Below are positions 42,060-52,262 of a DNA stretch of 64,000 nt, in pieces; positions within the stretch are counted from its first letter, which is position 1; every line of letters begins with the position of its first letter. The notes beneath the pieces are model-generated. The model was not told the origin of the DNA and did not search any database. It saw nothing but the letters and a program-made list of their open reading frames with translations. The DNA is from Bacteroidales bacterium (GTDB taxonomy: Bacteria > Bacteroidota > Bacteroidia > Bacteroidales > JAADJA01): positions 1-64,000 of the forward strand of contig JAGQVE010000001.1 in NCBI GenBank assembly GCA_020438105.1. The letters are read 5' to 3'. The position numbers and the translations under genes were made by a program.

Positions 42060-44336
42060 TTATTTACCCACCACCATTTTTATCAGTTTTACTTGTCCGG
42101 CAGAAGTGAGTCGGCTAAAATAGATGCCAGGTTCCACATTGTTTGCCTCAAATAAAAATTCATGATCTCCCTCCGGCAGATCACCCCTGAAAATGATTTC
42201 AACTTTGCGTCCGGCCAAATCAAACACCTCCAGCGAAACCCTTTCAGGTTGGGCTAATACAACCAAAATTGTTGTCTGCTCCCGGAAAGGATTGGGATAA
42301 TTTTGATACAGCTGGATACCATCAGGCTGTGCCAAAGGAATGTCCACCGCATCAATCAAGTCCGTATTTTCGGCACCAAAGGAGGGCAACATCTCTATAA
42401 AATCGCCGGTGCCGTTGGGGTAGCGCCCGGTGGTGGTATCGGCTTTCTGAGCCCCGAAAGTTACCTCGTCGATGAGGTTGAGACTGGCATCCGAAAGCAG
42501 GATCACTTCACCATCAGCCGACAGCTTGAAGTTGGCATGAAGGCCGTCCTGGCTGCCATCTTCATCGGCCCAGATGATCAGGTAGCCACCCCCCTGAATG
42601 AGGGTATCGGGGAAGGTCCATTTGCCGGGGTTGGCAGCATTGTCGGAGAGGTACCAGCCGCTCAGGTCGATGTCGCTGGCACTGTTGTTATACAATTCGA
42701 TCCAGTCGTCGTACTCGCCATCCTGGTCGGCCACAGTGGTTTCGTTGTCGGCCATAAATTCGTTGATCACCAGATCGCCGGTAACTTCTATGCTGTAATA
42801 CTCATATTCGGCCTTTTCCGGCGAAAGGGTTACGGCATCGCCATTATCCGCAAAAATGTAATATTCAATATTGCTGTTTCCGGCAATAAGCGAAATGCCC
42901 CAGGTACCGTCTCCTGCGGCACCGTCGTTGTGCATCCCATCGTCGAACATATCGGTACGGATAAACTTTCCGGCGGGCTGATCGCGGTAGCCTAGCTGCA
43001 CATAGCCGGTGTTAGAAATACTTGCGGTAATCCAAACTTCCGTTCCTGTAGTGGCCAGACCGGGTTCATGTATCACAGAAGAAATAGCCGGTGCTTCTGC
43101 CGCGAACATGGCTAAACCGGAAAGAAAATCGAGCCTTGTTTCCATCAGCTCCACCAGCCCGATAATGGACTGCCCCTGTGGCGGAGGTCCGCTGCCGATG
43201 CTGGTGTAAACATTGTCGATAAACTCATCATAGGTATAAAGTTTATTGGGGTCGTTTTGCACTTCTTCGTCGATGATCTGCTGGATTTCGAGGGCACGAT
43301 CTTCGTACCAACCATTTTCAAACAAGGTTGTCATCATGGTTTTCATGTGTGCGACATAGGTCCGTAAGCGAACATCGTCGTTCAGCACCTTGCTCACAAT
43401 GGGATAACCCGAATCATTGATGCGGTATAAATGACTGAAATGCTGGAGTCCGTAAGTATTTAACGGGGGTCCGGTGCCAGCGTTCACAAAAACACCAAAG
43501 GTTTCGTTGAGGTCCCAAACAATGGGGTTCAGCCGGCCATCCCGGTCTTCGAAGAGGTAATAGTTTTGCGGCATGTTGATGGGTGCGTCAAGGCTTACCA
43601 GCAAATTATCAAAAGCGAGCATCCACAACAGCCTGTCCACATTTAGCACCGAGCCCAGGTGTTCATTGTAATTGTTGAGGGTGTCGAGGAAATCGATCAG
43701 GTCGCTCCACCCATCATCCGACTCCAGTTGGTACTGGTTAACATAAAGCGATGAATCTGAACCCTGCCAGGTCCATACCCCATTCACCATTCCGTTCATT
43801 TCGCCCTTCACACGGGTATTATCATCCACCAGCAAATGGGATTGCATAAATTTACGATCCACATCCTGCACGCAGGTATATAGTCCGAGATAGGTGCCAT
43901 TGATATATACTTTTGCATAATTGGCCAAACTGGCCGGCATAAACTCACGGGCAATTTCATAACTCAAAACCTCACGCACCATACTCGGATCTTTGAAACC
44001 ATTGGACAATTTAAGGGTTCCGAAACCCTCCAGTTCCTGGTCGCCAATAATGTAATCGAGCTTGATATTGAGGGGCTTTTTAGTGATATTTGTCTGGTAG
44101 GTGCTGTTGCCCTTATATCGTACTCCCACACTATCGAATACTTCACCATTGATGATGGCCGTTCCGGTTAGCCGGTCTTCGCCTGATTGGTAGAGGTTTT
44201 GTAAAATTTCATCCCAGTTTTGCTCGCTGAACTCAAGCTCAATGGTATTGATATTATTTACATTATAAAATTCCTGGGAAAAGGAAACAATGGAAAAAGA
44301 TAGGATGACGATAACAAGTGCAAAATATTTCTTCAT
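42060..44336 (-). CDS. Secreted CotH-like kinase-fold protein with lamin-tail domain and type IX sorting tail
   Basis: 758 residues with a signal peptide (KKYFALVIVILSFSIVSFSQ). Residues about 30-400 are CotH-like: VGVRYKGNSTYQTN, KLSNGFKDPSMVREVLSYEIAREF, YINGTYLGLYTCVQDVD and NPIVWDLNETFGVF, the last two holding candidate catalytic residues of this atypical protein kinase fold. Residues about 540-640 are a lamin-tail domain (LVINEFMADNETTVAD, DWIELYNNSASDIDLSGWYLSD). The last 85 residues (YQNYPNPFREQTTI, VFDLAGRKVE, PGIYFSRLTSAGQVKLIKMVVGK) are a type A sorting domain. Function outside the cell is unknown. Confidence 0.88.
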   Translation of the reverse strand: MKKYFALVIVILSFSIVSFSQEFYNVNNINTIELEFSEQNWDEILQNLYQSGEDRLTGTAIINGEVFDSVGVRYKGNSTYQTNITKKPLNIKLDYIIGDQELEGFGTLKLSNGFKDPSMVREVLSYEIAREFMPASLANYAKVYINGTYLGLYTCVQDVDRKFMQSHLLVDDNTRVKGEMNGMVNGVWTWQGSDSSLYVNQYQLESDDGWSDLIDFLDTLNNYNEHLGSVLNVDRLLWMLAFDNLLVSLDAPINMPQNYYLFEDRDGRLNPIVWDLNETFGVFVNAGTGPPLNTYGLQHFSHLYRINDSGYPIVSKVLNDDVRLRTYVAHMKTMMTTLFENGWYEDRALEIQQIIDEEVQNDPNKLYTYDEFIDNVYTSIGSGPPPQGQSIIGLVELMETRLDFLSGLAMFAAEAPAISSVIHEPGLATTGTEVWITASISNTGYVQLGYRDQPAGKFIRTDMFDDGMHNDGAAGDGTWGISLIAGNSNIEYYIFADNGDAVTLSPEKAEYEYYSIEVTGDLVINEFMADNETTVADQDGEYDDWIELYNNSASDIDLSGWYLSDNAANPGKWTFPDTLIQGGGYLIIWADEDGSQDGLHANFKLSADGEVILLSDASLNLIDEVTFGAQKADTTTGRYPNGTGDFIEMLPSFGAENTDLIDAVDIPLAQPDGIQLYQNYPNPFREQTTILVVLAQPERVSLEVFDLAGRKVEIIFRGDLPEGDHEFLFEANNVEPGIYFSRLTSAGQVKLIKMVVGK

Positions 44337-44487
44337 GGAAACCTGTATTGAAAATTTGTGAATCGAAGATTAGATACAAAGGTCGGTAAAAGGTTTAATC
44401 ACAAATTAAACAGTTATTTCTTCAATAAGCTCCCATAAAAAAGCTTTAAAAAAGAATCAAAACGGGTATCACAATCCAATCAAAAAT

Positions 44488-45015
44488 TTAATTTTCAAAC
44501 CGGGCATTAAAGGTACCTTCGGTAACATTGGTGGTAGAGGTATCCGTGTAGCTATATCCTACAAATGAAAAAGTTCCCCAGATATTATTATCGTTCATGC
44601 CGGTGATGGTAAATTGCCCATCAGGTACCCCGTCAGGGTTGCCAACATGAATCCCGACCAAAGTATAGTTTTCATTGAGCCATGAATTGCCGGCATTTTG
44701 ATATTCGAGGATAAAATTTTCAACCGCTCCGGTGGTGAGAACATCACGCGACATAAATCCATCTTTTACAAACCGCAATTTAAAAGTTTCACCCGAGGCA
44801 GCTGTCCCGGAAATTTCCATATACCCACCGGCGTTGCCTGCATTGTTGCCAATTATTACCGAGAGGTTATCGATGCTTACATTCACCACATTGGTTTCCA
44901 CAGTGGCTTTAAGTCCTTCGGATGGTGTTTTGGAATCTGTTGGAGCGGGTTCATCTGCTTTATCACAACCCATAACAAACATTGCAAGTACCAAAAAAGA
45001 GAGCACATATTTCAT
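44488..45015 (-). CDS. Small exported lipoprotein
   Basis: 175 residues from ATG 45015, which starts a clean lipoprotein signal (KYVLSFLVLAMFVMGC, lipobox VMGC); the longer frame adds an implausible polar N terminus. The mature part is a beta-rich domain of about 130 residues (NVSIDNLSVIIGNNAGNAGG, YMEISGTAASGETFKLRF, then GQFTITGMNDNNIWGTFSFVGY and GTFNARF) of a kind found as surface lipoproteins in Bacteroidetes. No catalytic motif. Function unknown. Confidence 0.75.
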   Translation of the reverse strand: MKYVLSFLVLAMFVMGCDKADEPAPTDSKTPSEGLKATVETNVVNVSIDNLSVIIGNNAGNAGGYMEISGTAASGETFKLRFVKDGFMSRDVLTTGAVENFILEYQNAGNSWLNENYTLVGIHVGNPDGVPDGQFTITGMNDNNIWGTFSFVGYSYTDTSTTNVTEGTFNARFEN

Positions 45016-45211
45016 AAGAGATGGTTTTAATTGATCAGATACTTTCATAAAAACATTCAATAAACATCACAAACAGTGTATGGTTCAATTTGAGGATTGA
45101 TGTTTACGCCGGGAAACCATACCGATCCTGGTTCAATCACCTCAACTTTTCGACTTCTGTAGCTATTGCGACAATCGGGACTATTCAGGACCACTAAATC
45201 ATAAATTAAAC

Positions 45212-45219
45212 TACCTTTG
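45212..45219 (+). promoter_or_regulatory. -7 box of the RNA helicase gene
   Basis: TACCTTTG, 42 bases before ATG 45262. The longest frame would start at a TTG inside the box, so that start is rejected. Confidence 0.6.
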
Positions 45220-45261
45220 CAAAAAATTGGAGGTTACACCCATCATTTGATTTTCACCTAT

Positions 45262-46953
45262 ATGGATTTTATTGAACTTGATTTAAACCCTGCATTGCTC
45301 AAGGCAATTGCTGACCTTGGCTTTGTAAGCCCCACCCCTATTCAGGAAAAGATCATTCCGCTAATACTGAACTCCGGACAGGATCTGATCGGTATGGCCC
45401 AAACCGGAACCGGTAAAACGGCTGCTTTCGGTTTGCCTTTGCTGCACAAAATTGAAGTGAATGCTGTTTACCCGCAGATGCTTGTCCTTTCGCCAACCCG
45501 TGAACTGTGTATGCAGATAAGTAAGGATTGTGAATCTTTTTCGGCACACATGCCAAAGGTTAATATTGTGGCTGTGTATGGTGGTGCCAATATTGTAGGG
45601 CAAATGAAAGACTTAAAAAGGGGTTGCCATGTAGTGGTGGGTACTCCCGGCCGTACACTTGACCTGGTAAACCGGAAGGTACTTGATTTGAGCAAAATTG
45701 ATTACCTCGTTTTGGATGAGGCCGACGAAATGCTCAACATGGGTTTCCGTGACGACCTTGATGCTATTCTTGCCAAAGCCAATCCCGACAAGCAAACGTT
45801 GTTGTTTTCGGCAACCATGCCACCTGAAATCCGGCACATCGCCAATACATACATGAATAACCCGATGGAGGTATCGGCAGGTGAAAAAAACAGAGGAACA
45901 GCTGATGTGTCGCATGAGTATTATGTTACCCTGGCCAAAAACAAATACCTGGCACTGAAAAGGATCGTTGATATCAACCCCAAAATGTATGGTATTGTAT
46001 TTTGCCGCACCCGCTCCGATACCAAAGAAGTTGCCGACAAACTGATGCAGGACGGGTACAATGCCGATGCACTGCATGGCGACCTGTCGCAGGCCCAGCG
46101 CGATTATGTGATGAACCGTTTCCGCAGGCGTAACCTCCAGATACTGGTGGCTACTGATGTGGCAGCCCGCGGCCTCGATGTAAATGACCTAACCCATGTG
46201 ATCCATTACAACCTTCCGGATGATAAGGAGAGTTATATCCATCGCAGCGGGCGTACAGGCAGGGCCGGGAAAAAAGGTTGTTCGGTGGCGCTGATACATT
46301 CCCGCGAAAACAACAAGGTAAAACTTCTTGAAAGGAAAGTGGGTCAAAAATTTGAATTGAAAGAGGTTCCGACAGGCAAGGAGATTTGTGAAAAACAGTT
46401 GTTCAACCTGATTGATAAGGTGGAAAATATTGAGGTGAACACCCAGCAAATCGGGCCCTTTATGGATGTGATCTATAAAAAACTTTCCTGGCTGAGCCGC
46501 GAAGAGCTGATCCAGCATTTCGTTTCGGTGGAGTTTAACCGATTTCTCGATTATTATAAAAATGCCGAGGATATCAATCTCCACCCCGAGCGGAAAGACA
46601 GAAAAGAGAGAAAAGACCGTAAAGAAAAATACGATTTCAGCAGCCAGAATGAGGCAGCCAATTTTTCAAGGTTCCATATCAATGTGGGCACCAAACATGG
46701 CCTTACCGTACCCAAAATGATCGGGATCATCAATGATGCCACCAACCGCCGCGATATCAAGATCGGGCGCATTGATATGATGAAAGGATTTTCCTTTTTC
46801 GAAACCGATGACAGCTACGACTCGCTCATTTTGAAATCATTCAAAAAACAAAATTTCCAGGGTGTAAATCTCAAGGTAGAAAAGGCCCAGCCCGATGTAC
46901 ATTCCGGCAAGAAGAAACCCGACCGGAAAAAGAAAAAATCGAAAAGGCGCTAA
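45262..46953 (+). CDS. DEAD-box RNA helicase with DbpA-type RNA-binding domain
   Basis: 563 residues. The order of motifs is Q motif (FVSPTPIQEKIIP), Walker A AQTGTGKTAAF, PTREL, VLDEADEMLNMGF (DEAD), SATMP, then VFCRTRSDTKEVAD, VATDVAARGLD and HRSGRTGRAGKKG. The C terminus has an RRM-like DbpA domain (FHINVGTKHGLTVPKMIGIIN, FSFFETDDSYDSLILKSF) and a lysine-rich tail, like CsdA/DeaD proteins that act in ribosome assembly and cold adaptation. A charged linker RKDRKERKDRKEKYDF joins the parts. It stands as a single gene with its own promoter. Confidence 0.93.
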   Translation: MDFIELDLNPALLKAIADLGFVSPTPIQEKIIPLILNSGQDLIGMAQTGTGKTAAFGLPLLHKIEVNAVYPQMLVLSPTRELCMQISKDCESFSAHMPKVNIVAVYGGANIVGQMKDLKRGCHVVVGTPGRTLDLVNRKVLDLSKIDYLVLDEADEMLNMGFRDDLDAILAKANPDKQTLLFSATMPPEIRHIANTYMNNPMEVSAGEKNRGTADVSHEYYVTLAKNKYLALKRIVDINPKMYGIVFCRTRSDTKEVADKLMQDGYNADALHGDLSQAQRDYVMNRFRRRNLQILVATDVAARGLDVNDLTHVIHYNLPDDKESYIHRSGRTGRAGKKGCSVALIHSRENNKVKLLERKVGQKFELKEVPTGKEICEKQLFNLIDKVENIEVNTQQIGPFMDVIYKKLSWLSREELIQHFVSVEFNRFLDYYKNAEDINLHPERKDRKERKDRKEKYDFSSQNEAANFSRFHINVGTKHGLTVPKMIGIINDATNRRDIKIGRIDMMKGFSFFETDDSYDSLILKSFKKQNFQGVNLKVEKAQPDVHSGKKKPDRKKKKSKRR

Positions 46954-47057
46954 TGATTAAATAAAACTTTGCCTAATAGTTACAAATTAAGTATTTGAAG
47001 GATCAATCAAACAACTTAAGCATTTTTTGTGTTTAAATTTCAATAGTCGTTTCTTTT

Positions 47058-48977
47058 ATGAAGATTTCAGATATATTTCAATATTTTATCATCTTGTTTT
47101 TATTGGCACCGTTTATAGGCGGTGCACAAACAAACTCGGCCCCATTCACACCTATTTTAATTGCCCCGGCTGACCAGTCGACCGGTAATGCAACGGATGT
47201 AACGCTTTCAGTTGAAGTTGGAGATCCTGATCCCGGGCAGTTAACCGTTACTCTTATCGGGCGAAAAAAACCGGGGCCATCCGAAGATTTTACCATCATG
47301 GGACTGCCCGATACGCAATATTATACCGGGCCGAAATACGGTGGCTTACCAGAGATGTTTTACTCACAAACCCAATGGATTGTTGATAACAGAGTTGCCG
47401 AAAACATTGTTTACGTGGTGCAGGAAGGCGACTGTGTGCAGACAGGGGATGAGTTTGAAGACGAATGGAAACGTGCCGATACAGCCATCAGGATCATTGA
47501 AGATCCTTTAACCACAATGCTTGCAGAGGGGATCCCTTACGTAATTTCGGTAGGTAATCATGACCAATCCCCCATCGGGAATCCTAACGGCACCACCGAT
47601 CTGTTTAATGCCTATTTTGGGGAAGCAAGGTTTGCAGGACGTTCGTATTATGGCGGACATTATGGCGACAAAAACAACAATAGTTATCATATTTTCAGTG
47701 CCGGAGGCATTGATTTTATTGTGATCTCGCTGGAATATGATCCTTATGCCAAGCAGAGTGTACTCAACTGGGTCGACGATATTTTATTAGCCAACAGCCA
47801 CAGGAAGGCGATCATCGTTAGTCATTATATCATTGGCACTGGTAATCCGGGAGCTTTTGGTGCGCAGGGACAGGAAATTTACAACCAGGTAAAAGATAAC
47901 CCAAATGTGTTTTTGATGCTTTGTGGGCATATTCATGGCGAAGGCCAGCGAACGGATGTTTACAACGGCGATACAATACATACCGTTCTGGCCGATTACC
48001 AAATGCGGACCGACGGAGGTACCGGCTGGTTCAGGATCATGCGTTTTTCACCTGAGAACAACAGTATCAGTTTTAAAACTTATTCGCCCTGGCTGGATGA
48101 ATGGGAAACCGATGAGGATAGTGAGTTTGAACTCCCTTTTAACATGAATGATGCAGGCCTTGATACGCTTGCTATCGTGAGTAATGTGAGTCCCGGATCG
48201 GTGGTTAATATTCCATGGTCCGATCTGGACCCGAACACTGAATATGAATGGTTTGTTGAGGTAAATGACGGATATGCTACCACGAGAAGTCCCAGATGGA
48301 CATTTACCACCTGGGATCACCAATTGGATTTAAAAGCGTTCCTTGAAGGGCCTTTCAACGGATCATCCATGAATGTTAACAGTACGGCGGTCACTTTGCA
48401 GCAACCCTATAGCGCCCTCCCCTGGAATTATTCCGGAACTGAATCGGTAAATTTGATCCCGCCTGATATTATTGACTGGCTGCTTATTGAACTCAGAGAT
48501 GCTGCAAATCCGGCTTTAGCTGGTGGTGAAACCCGTGTTTACAGAAGAGCTGCATTTTTAAAGGCGAATGGTGATGTTGTGGATCTGGATGGCTATAGCC
48601 CGGTTTCTTTCCCGGTAAATGTAGATCAAAACTTATTTGTCATTCTTTGGCACCGGAACCACCTTCCGCTGATGTCGGCTATTGGGCTCAATGGTGAACA
48701 GGGAGTTTTCCAATACGATTTTACCCAGGATGCAAACGCAAGTTATGGTGGAAATTCGGCCTGTGCAGAACTGCCTGGTGCGCGTTACGGAATGCCGGCA
48801 GGTGATGTAAATGCAGATGGATCTGTTAACCTGCTTGACTTAAGTAACTGGAGCTATAATGCCGGGCAATCAGGATACCTCAACAATGATCTGAACCTTG
48901 ATACCCATACCGATAACAATGACAAAAACAGTATGTGGCTGCATAACTACGGTAAAAGTTCACAGGTGCCCCAATAA
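47058..48977 (+). CDS. Secreted metallophosphoesterase with dockerin-like C terminus
   Basis: 639 residues with a signal peptide (FQYFIILFLLAPFIGGAQ). An Ig/fibronectin-like stretch (APADQSTGNATDVTLSVEVGD) leads to a calcineurin-like phosphoesterase: GLPDTQYY, where the first Asp-X-His is changed to Asp-Thr-Gln, then EGDCVQTG, VGNHDQSP, ISHY-like IIVSHYIIGTG and LCGHIHGEGQ. A fibronectin-type segment follows, then a region (LLIELRDAANPALAGGETRVYRRAAFL) that I have seen in other exported Bacteroidetes proteins, and an EF-hand pair of dockerin type, GDVNADGSVNLLDLSNW and DLNLDTHTDNNDK, likely calcium-binding. No sorting tail is seen after it. Substrate unknown. Confidence 0.85.
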   Translation: MKISDIFQYFIILFLLAPFIGGAQTNSAPFTPILIAPADQSTGNATDVTLSVEVGDPDPGQLTVTLIGRKKPGPSEDFTIMGLPDTQYYTGPKYGGLPEMFYSQTQWIVDNRVAENIVYVVQEGDCVQTGDEFEDEWKRADTAIRIIEDPLTTMLAEGIPYVISVGNHDQSPIGNPNGTTDLFNAYFGEARFAGRSYYGGHYGDKNNNSYHIFSAGGIDFIVISLEYDPYAKQSVLNWVDDILLANSHRKAIIVSHYIIGTGNPGAFGAQGQEIYNQVKDNPNVFLMLCGHIHGEGQRTDVYNGDTIHTVLADYQMRTDGGTGWFRIMRFSPENNSISFKTYSPWLDEWETDEDSEFELPFNMNDAGLDTLAIVSNVSPGSVVNIPWSDLDPNTEYEWFVEVNDGYATTRSPRWTFTTWDHQLDLKAFLEGPFNGSSMNVNSTAVTLQQPYSALPWNYSGTESVNLIPPDIIDWLLIELRDAANPALAGGETRVYRRAAFLKANGDVVDLDGYSPVSFPVNVDQNLFVILWHRNHLPLMSAIGLNGEQGVFQYDFTQDANASYGGNSACAELPGARYGMPAGDVNADGSVNLLDLSNWSYNAGQSGYLNNDLNLDTHTDNNDKNSMWLHNYGKSSQVPQ

Positions 48978-49100
48978 TTACTTACCCGTTTCCATTCACA
49001 TTTCATTGTTAATGATTCCTAAAAGGAATTGTAAATCAGGAATAATAAAATCCCTCTTTTGCAGTTTTTATGAACGTTTAACTAATCAAAAACTACGATA

Positions 49101-50123
49101 ATGAAAATTCAACACCTTTTCATAGCTGTTCTGATATTGCTGTTTGCAGGATGTAATAAAGATGACAATACCGAACCGCAAAAAACCACTTCAAAAACAC
49201 GTGACTTTGAGCTCTACATTGATTTCTGGAATCCCGAAGGGGACAATCCGCAAATAAGTTTTGATGCTGAAAAATCATCGCCCGAAATACGGATCGACTT
49301 CAGTCAGACCTTTGCCGGTGTGGCTGAAGCGCCAAACTTGACCAAGGTGCTCATCGACAATGTTAGGATCATTGATAAAAACTACATCAACTACACCATC
49401 GACAATATTACAGCCTATGAATTCAGGAACGATATAAACGACTGGAAGGTGGATGTGGAATTTGTGATGAACTATGAACCCATTGGCGATCTGAATGTGG
49501 TTCTGGTGCTCGATGCCAGTGCCTCGCTGGACGACGACTTTCTGAAAGTGAAAGATTTTGCTTCAAATTTTGTAACTCGTATTTTTGAAGAAAATCCCTC
49601 CTCCAAAATCGGCATCGTTGATTTTTCAGATGTGATCCACAGCTACCCGCTGTCGAACAACGAAAACGGCCTCATCGGATATATTGCAGAAATTGAACAA
49701 GGGCCATTTACCACGCTTTACGAAGCGATGAACCAGGGTATAGATATGCTTCAAAACAGCCAGGCAGATGGAAAAGCGATATTGACCTTTACCGATGGAA
49801 CCGATAATAATTCGGATCCCTCATTCACGCCTGAGTTTTTATATAATAAGCTAACGGATGATCCGGGAAATATTTTGATCAATAGCTTTACCATTGGCCT
49901 TGAAGGCAACGGTGGAATTGACAAACCCGTTCTGGAAGATCTGGCTGCCAATGGTGGGGTGGCAAGGTTCCCGGCGAACATCAGCGAACTGGAGCAGATC
50001 TTTGATAAATTTTTAGAATCGATCTCCAATGTGTATAACCTTACTTATATTAGGAACCAGCAAGTGATCCCCGATTCAATTCCGGCCCATTTGAAGTTTG
50101 TGATCAGGGCCAGCCAAAAGTAA
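49101..50123 (+). CDS. VWA-domain lipoprotein
   Basis: 340 residues with a lipoprotein signal (KIQHLFIAVLILLFAGC). Residues about 130-320 form a von Willebrand A domain with a full metal-binding site: VVLVLDASASLDD (DxSxS), the Thr of GPFTTLYEAM and LTFTDGTDNN. The domain should bind a protein partner on the cell surface. The first part (LYIDFWNPEGDNPQISFDAEKSSPEIRIDF) is beta-rich. It sits between the phosphoesterase and the membrane paralogue cluster with clear gaps, so it is probably a separate transcript. Confidence 0.85.
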   Translation: MKIQHLFIAVLILLFAGCNKDDNTEPQKTTSKTRDFELYIDFWNPEGDNPQISFDAEKSSPEIRIDFSQTFAGVAEAPNLTKVLIDNVRIIDKNYINYTIDNITAYEFRNDINDWKVDVEFVMNYEPIGDLNVVLVLDASASLDDDFLKVKDFASNFVTRIFEENPSSKIGIVDFSDVIHSYPLSNNENGLIGYIAEIEQGPFTTLYEAMNQGIDMLQNSQADGKAILTFTDGTDNNSDPSFTPEFLYNKLTDDPGNILINSFTIGLEGNGGIDKPVLEDLAANGGVARFPANISELEQIFDKFLESISNVYNLTYIRNQQVIPDSIPAHLKFVIRASQK

Positions 50124-50260
50124 GCTTTGTTATTTATCAGCTTGCCCGAAACGGAAATCATTTCATAAAAAACACTTAATCATGCTGCTTTTTGATGTTT
50201 GATATTGATGTTGATTCAGGCTAAATTTTCCGGCATTTAGGAAAATGATCTTAAAATTGT

Positions 50261-50268
50261 TATATTTG
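50261..50268 (+). promoter_or_regulatory. -7 box of the paralogue cluster
   Basis: TATATTTG lies 83 bases before the first of the three tandem membrane protein genes. The long leader has no recognised structure. Confidence 0.45.
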
Positions 50269-50350
50269 GAACTTCTTTTCATCAAACCACAATGTTCTTT
50301 TTCATTTTCATTAATCACTGGATTAAAAAGAATTTTACAAAAGCAGTTTT

Positions 50351-51229
50351 ATGAAGAGGTTTATCCAAAAAATCACGGGAATTTACAATGATCCGAACAC
50401 TTCCATTGAAGAGGATAACAAAAAAACGCTCAGCCTGCTGCTTTATGTTACCAATGTTTTGGGATTAATTGCACTTATTGTTTTCATTATTCAATACCAG
50501 TCTTTTGGCATTCCGCTGAGTACTTTCTTTTCCGTTATTCTGTTTTTACCCTTTGTAATCGCCCTCATTTTTAAGGATAAAATGGGCATGCGGCCTACCA
50601 GTTTTCTGGCAACAGGCGCCGGCTATCTGATTGGATCTTACACCATGCTTTATGAAGGATATTTCAGCGTGAGTTTGGCGTTATATATTGCGGTGGTTGT
50701 AATTGCGGTTTTTATACTTGGATTCAGGGAGGCCATGTGGACCCTCGGGCTAATTCTTCTTACTATAACTGCAGCAGGTTACCTGTACACAAATGAAATC
50801 CTGAATATTAAACCACAGGTGCTGTACAGTTTTAAATCACCTAATTCATGGGCTACCTTATTTTTTGCAATGATGTTTTTTGGTGTTAATCTTTCCTTCA
50901 TGCTCCATCGTTTTCATCGAAAACTTATTCAGTCGCTAAAATTGGCTGAAAACAAGTCGATAGAAGTATCCCAATCAAATGAAGAACTCTCACGAATAAA
51001 GGCAAACCTTGAACTTTTGGTAAAAAAAAGGACCAGCGAAATTGAAGAAAAGAATAAAAAACTACAAATATCGAATGAAGAACTCAAAAAACTAAACGAG
51101 GAACTTGAACGGTTTAACACCCTTTTTGTAGGCAGAGAATTCAGGATAAAGGAACTGAGGGATAAAATCAAGTCGTTAGAAAATGTAATTAAAGAAAAAC
51201 CCGGTCCAGAGTTCCCGGATATTGAATAA
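50351..51229 (+). CDS. Six-helix membrane / coiled-coil protein, paralogue 1 of 3
   Basis: 292 residues. The N terminus (MKRFIQKITGIYNDPNTSIEEDNKKT) is cytoplasmic. About six membrane helices follow between residues 28 and 186 (such as TLSLLLYVTNVLGLIALIVF and ALYIAVVVIAVFILGF). A long coiled coil (residues 195-265; RTSEIEEKNKKLQISNEELKKLNEEL) ends with ERFNTLFVGREFRIKELRDKI. That ending is like the linker before PAS or histidine-kinase domains in Bacteroidetes sensor kinases, but the output domain is missing. It might be a membrane sensor that works through coiled-coil pairing with its paralogues. Function unknown. Confidence 0.75.
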   Translation: MKRFIQKITGIYNDPNTSIEEDNKKTLSLLLYVTNVLGLIALIVFIIQYQSFGIPLSTFFSVILFLPFVIALIFKDKMGMRPTSFLATGAGYLIGSYTMLYEGYFSVSLALYIAVVVIAVFILGFREAMWTLGLILLTITAAGYLYTNEILNIKPQVLYSFKSPNSWATLFFAMMFFGVNLSFMLHRFHRKLIQSLKLAENKSIEVSQSNEELSRIKANLELLVKKRTSEIEEKNKKLQISNEELKKLNEELERFNTLFVGREFRIKELRDKIKSLENVIKEKPGPEFPDIE

Positions 51230-51309
51230 AAGTGACAACTAATAATACGCAAAAATAAATAATCTAATATTGGCGAAATGTGATGAACCTGGTAAACCAA
51301 AAAGATTCA

Positions 51310-52188
51310 ATGAATAATTTTATTAATTCACTCACCGGCCGTTCAATTGATGCCCGCATTTCGGTGCTGGAAGACAAACAAAAAACCATCAACCAGATCA
51401 TTTATATCAGCAATATTTTAGGGGTTACAGCGCTTGTACTTGAGGTAGTAAATTATACCAGAATGGGTATATCCGGTGCCGCTTATCTTTATTTCTTATT
51501 CTTCTCACCTTTTTTTCTGGCATTTATTTTTATTAAACACCTGAGTTTAAACGGCAAAACCCTGCTAATTATGCTTAGCAGTTACCTGCTGGCATCATAT
51601 GTTATGTACTATGAGGCGTTTTTTGGAGCAACCCTACTTATTTATCTGGCCATGGTTGTTTTATCAACTTTTATTCTTGGGCTCCGCATGGGAATGATCA
51701 TTTTTGGACTGTGCAGCGCAACTATCATTGTTTATGGATTCCTGTTTGTTTCCAAAACCATTGTGGTAATTCCTGAAATTTTACATTCTGATGAGAATTG
51801 GAGTAGCTGGCTGGTGTGGCTCATTACATTTTGTTTCCTTGTATTTACGTTATCAGCCACCGTAAACAGGCTTTACAAAAAGCTTCAGCTTTCGCTTTCA
51901 ATAGCTGAAAAGAGGTCGGAGGAGGTGATACAATCCAACAAGGAATTATCAAACATTAAAGCAAATCTGGAGGAATTGGTAAAGCAACGGACAGCAGAAA
52001 TCCATGAAAAAAATCAGAAACTTCAGGCTTCAAATGAAGAATTGAAGTCGTTGAATCTGGAATTGGAACGCTTTAATACGCTTTTCGTTGGAAGAGAATA
52101 CAGGATTAAAGAACTGCGTGATAAAATTAAAGAGCTTGAAGGTAAAATAAATAGGGAAGATACTGATATAGCTGAGTCAGGTATTTGA
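51310..52188 (+). CDS. Six-helix membrane / coiled-coil protein, paralogue 2 of 3
   Basis: 292 residues from ATG 51310, chosen because NNFINSLTGRSIDARIS then aligns with the N termini of its paralogues; ATGs at 51280/51283 would add an unmatched extension. Six helices and the coiled coil correspond to those of paralogue 1, with LERFNTLFVGREYRIKELRDKIKEL near the end; residues in the helices vary much more than those of the C-terminal linker. The 80-base gap to the upstream gene suggests one transcript or a weak internal promoter. Confidence 0.75.
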   Translation: MNNFINSLTGRSIDARISVLEDKQKTINQIIYISNILGVTALVLEVVNYTRMGISGAAYLYFLFFSPFFLAFIFIKHLSLNGKTLLIMLSSYLLASYVMYYEAFFGATLLIYLAMVVLSTFILGLRMGMIIFGLCSATIIVYGFLFVSKTIVVIPEILHSDENWSSWLVWLITFCFLVFTLSATVNRLYKKLQLSLSIAEKRSEEVIQSNKELSNIKANLEELVKQRTAEIHEKNQKLQASNEELKSLNLELERFNTLFVGREYRIKELRDKIKELEGKINREDTDIAESGI

Positions 52189-52262
52189 TCGTGCAAAGCA
52201 AAACCTGCAGTATTTTCGGGATAAAGAATGAATAATAAACATTAAAGTTTTAAAAGAATCGA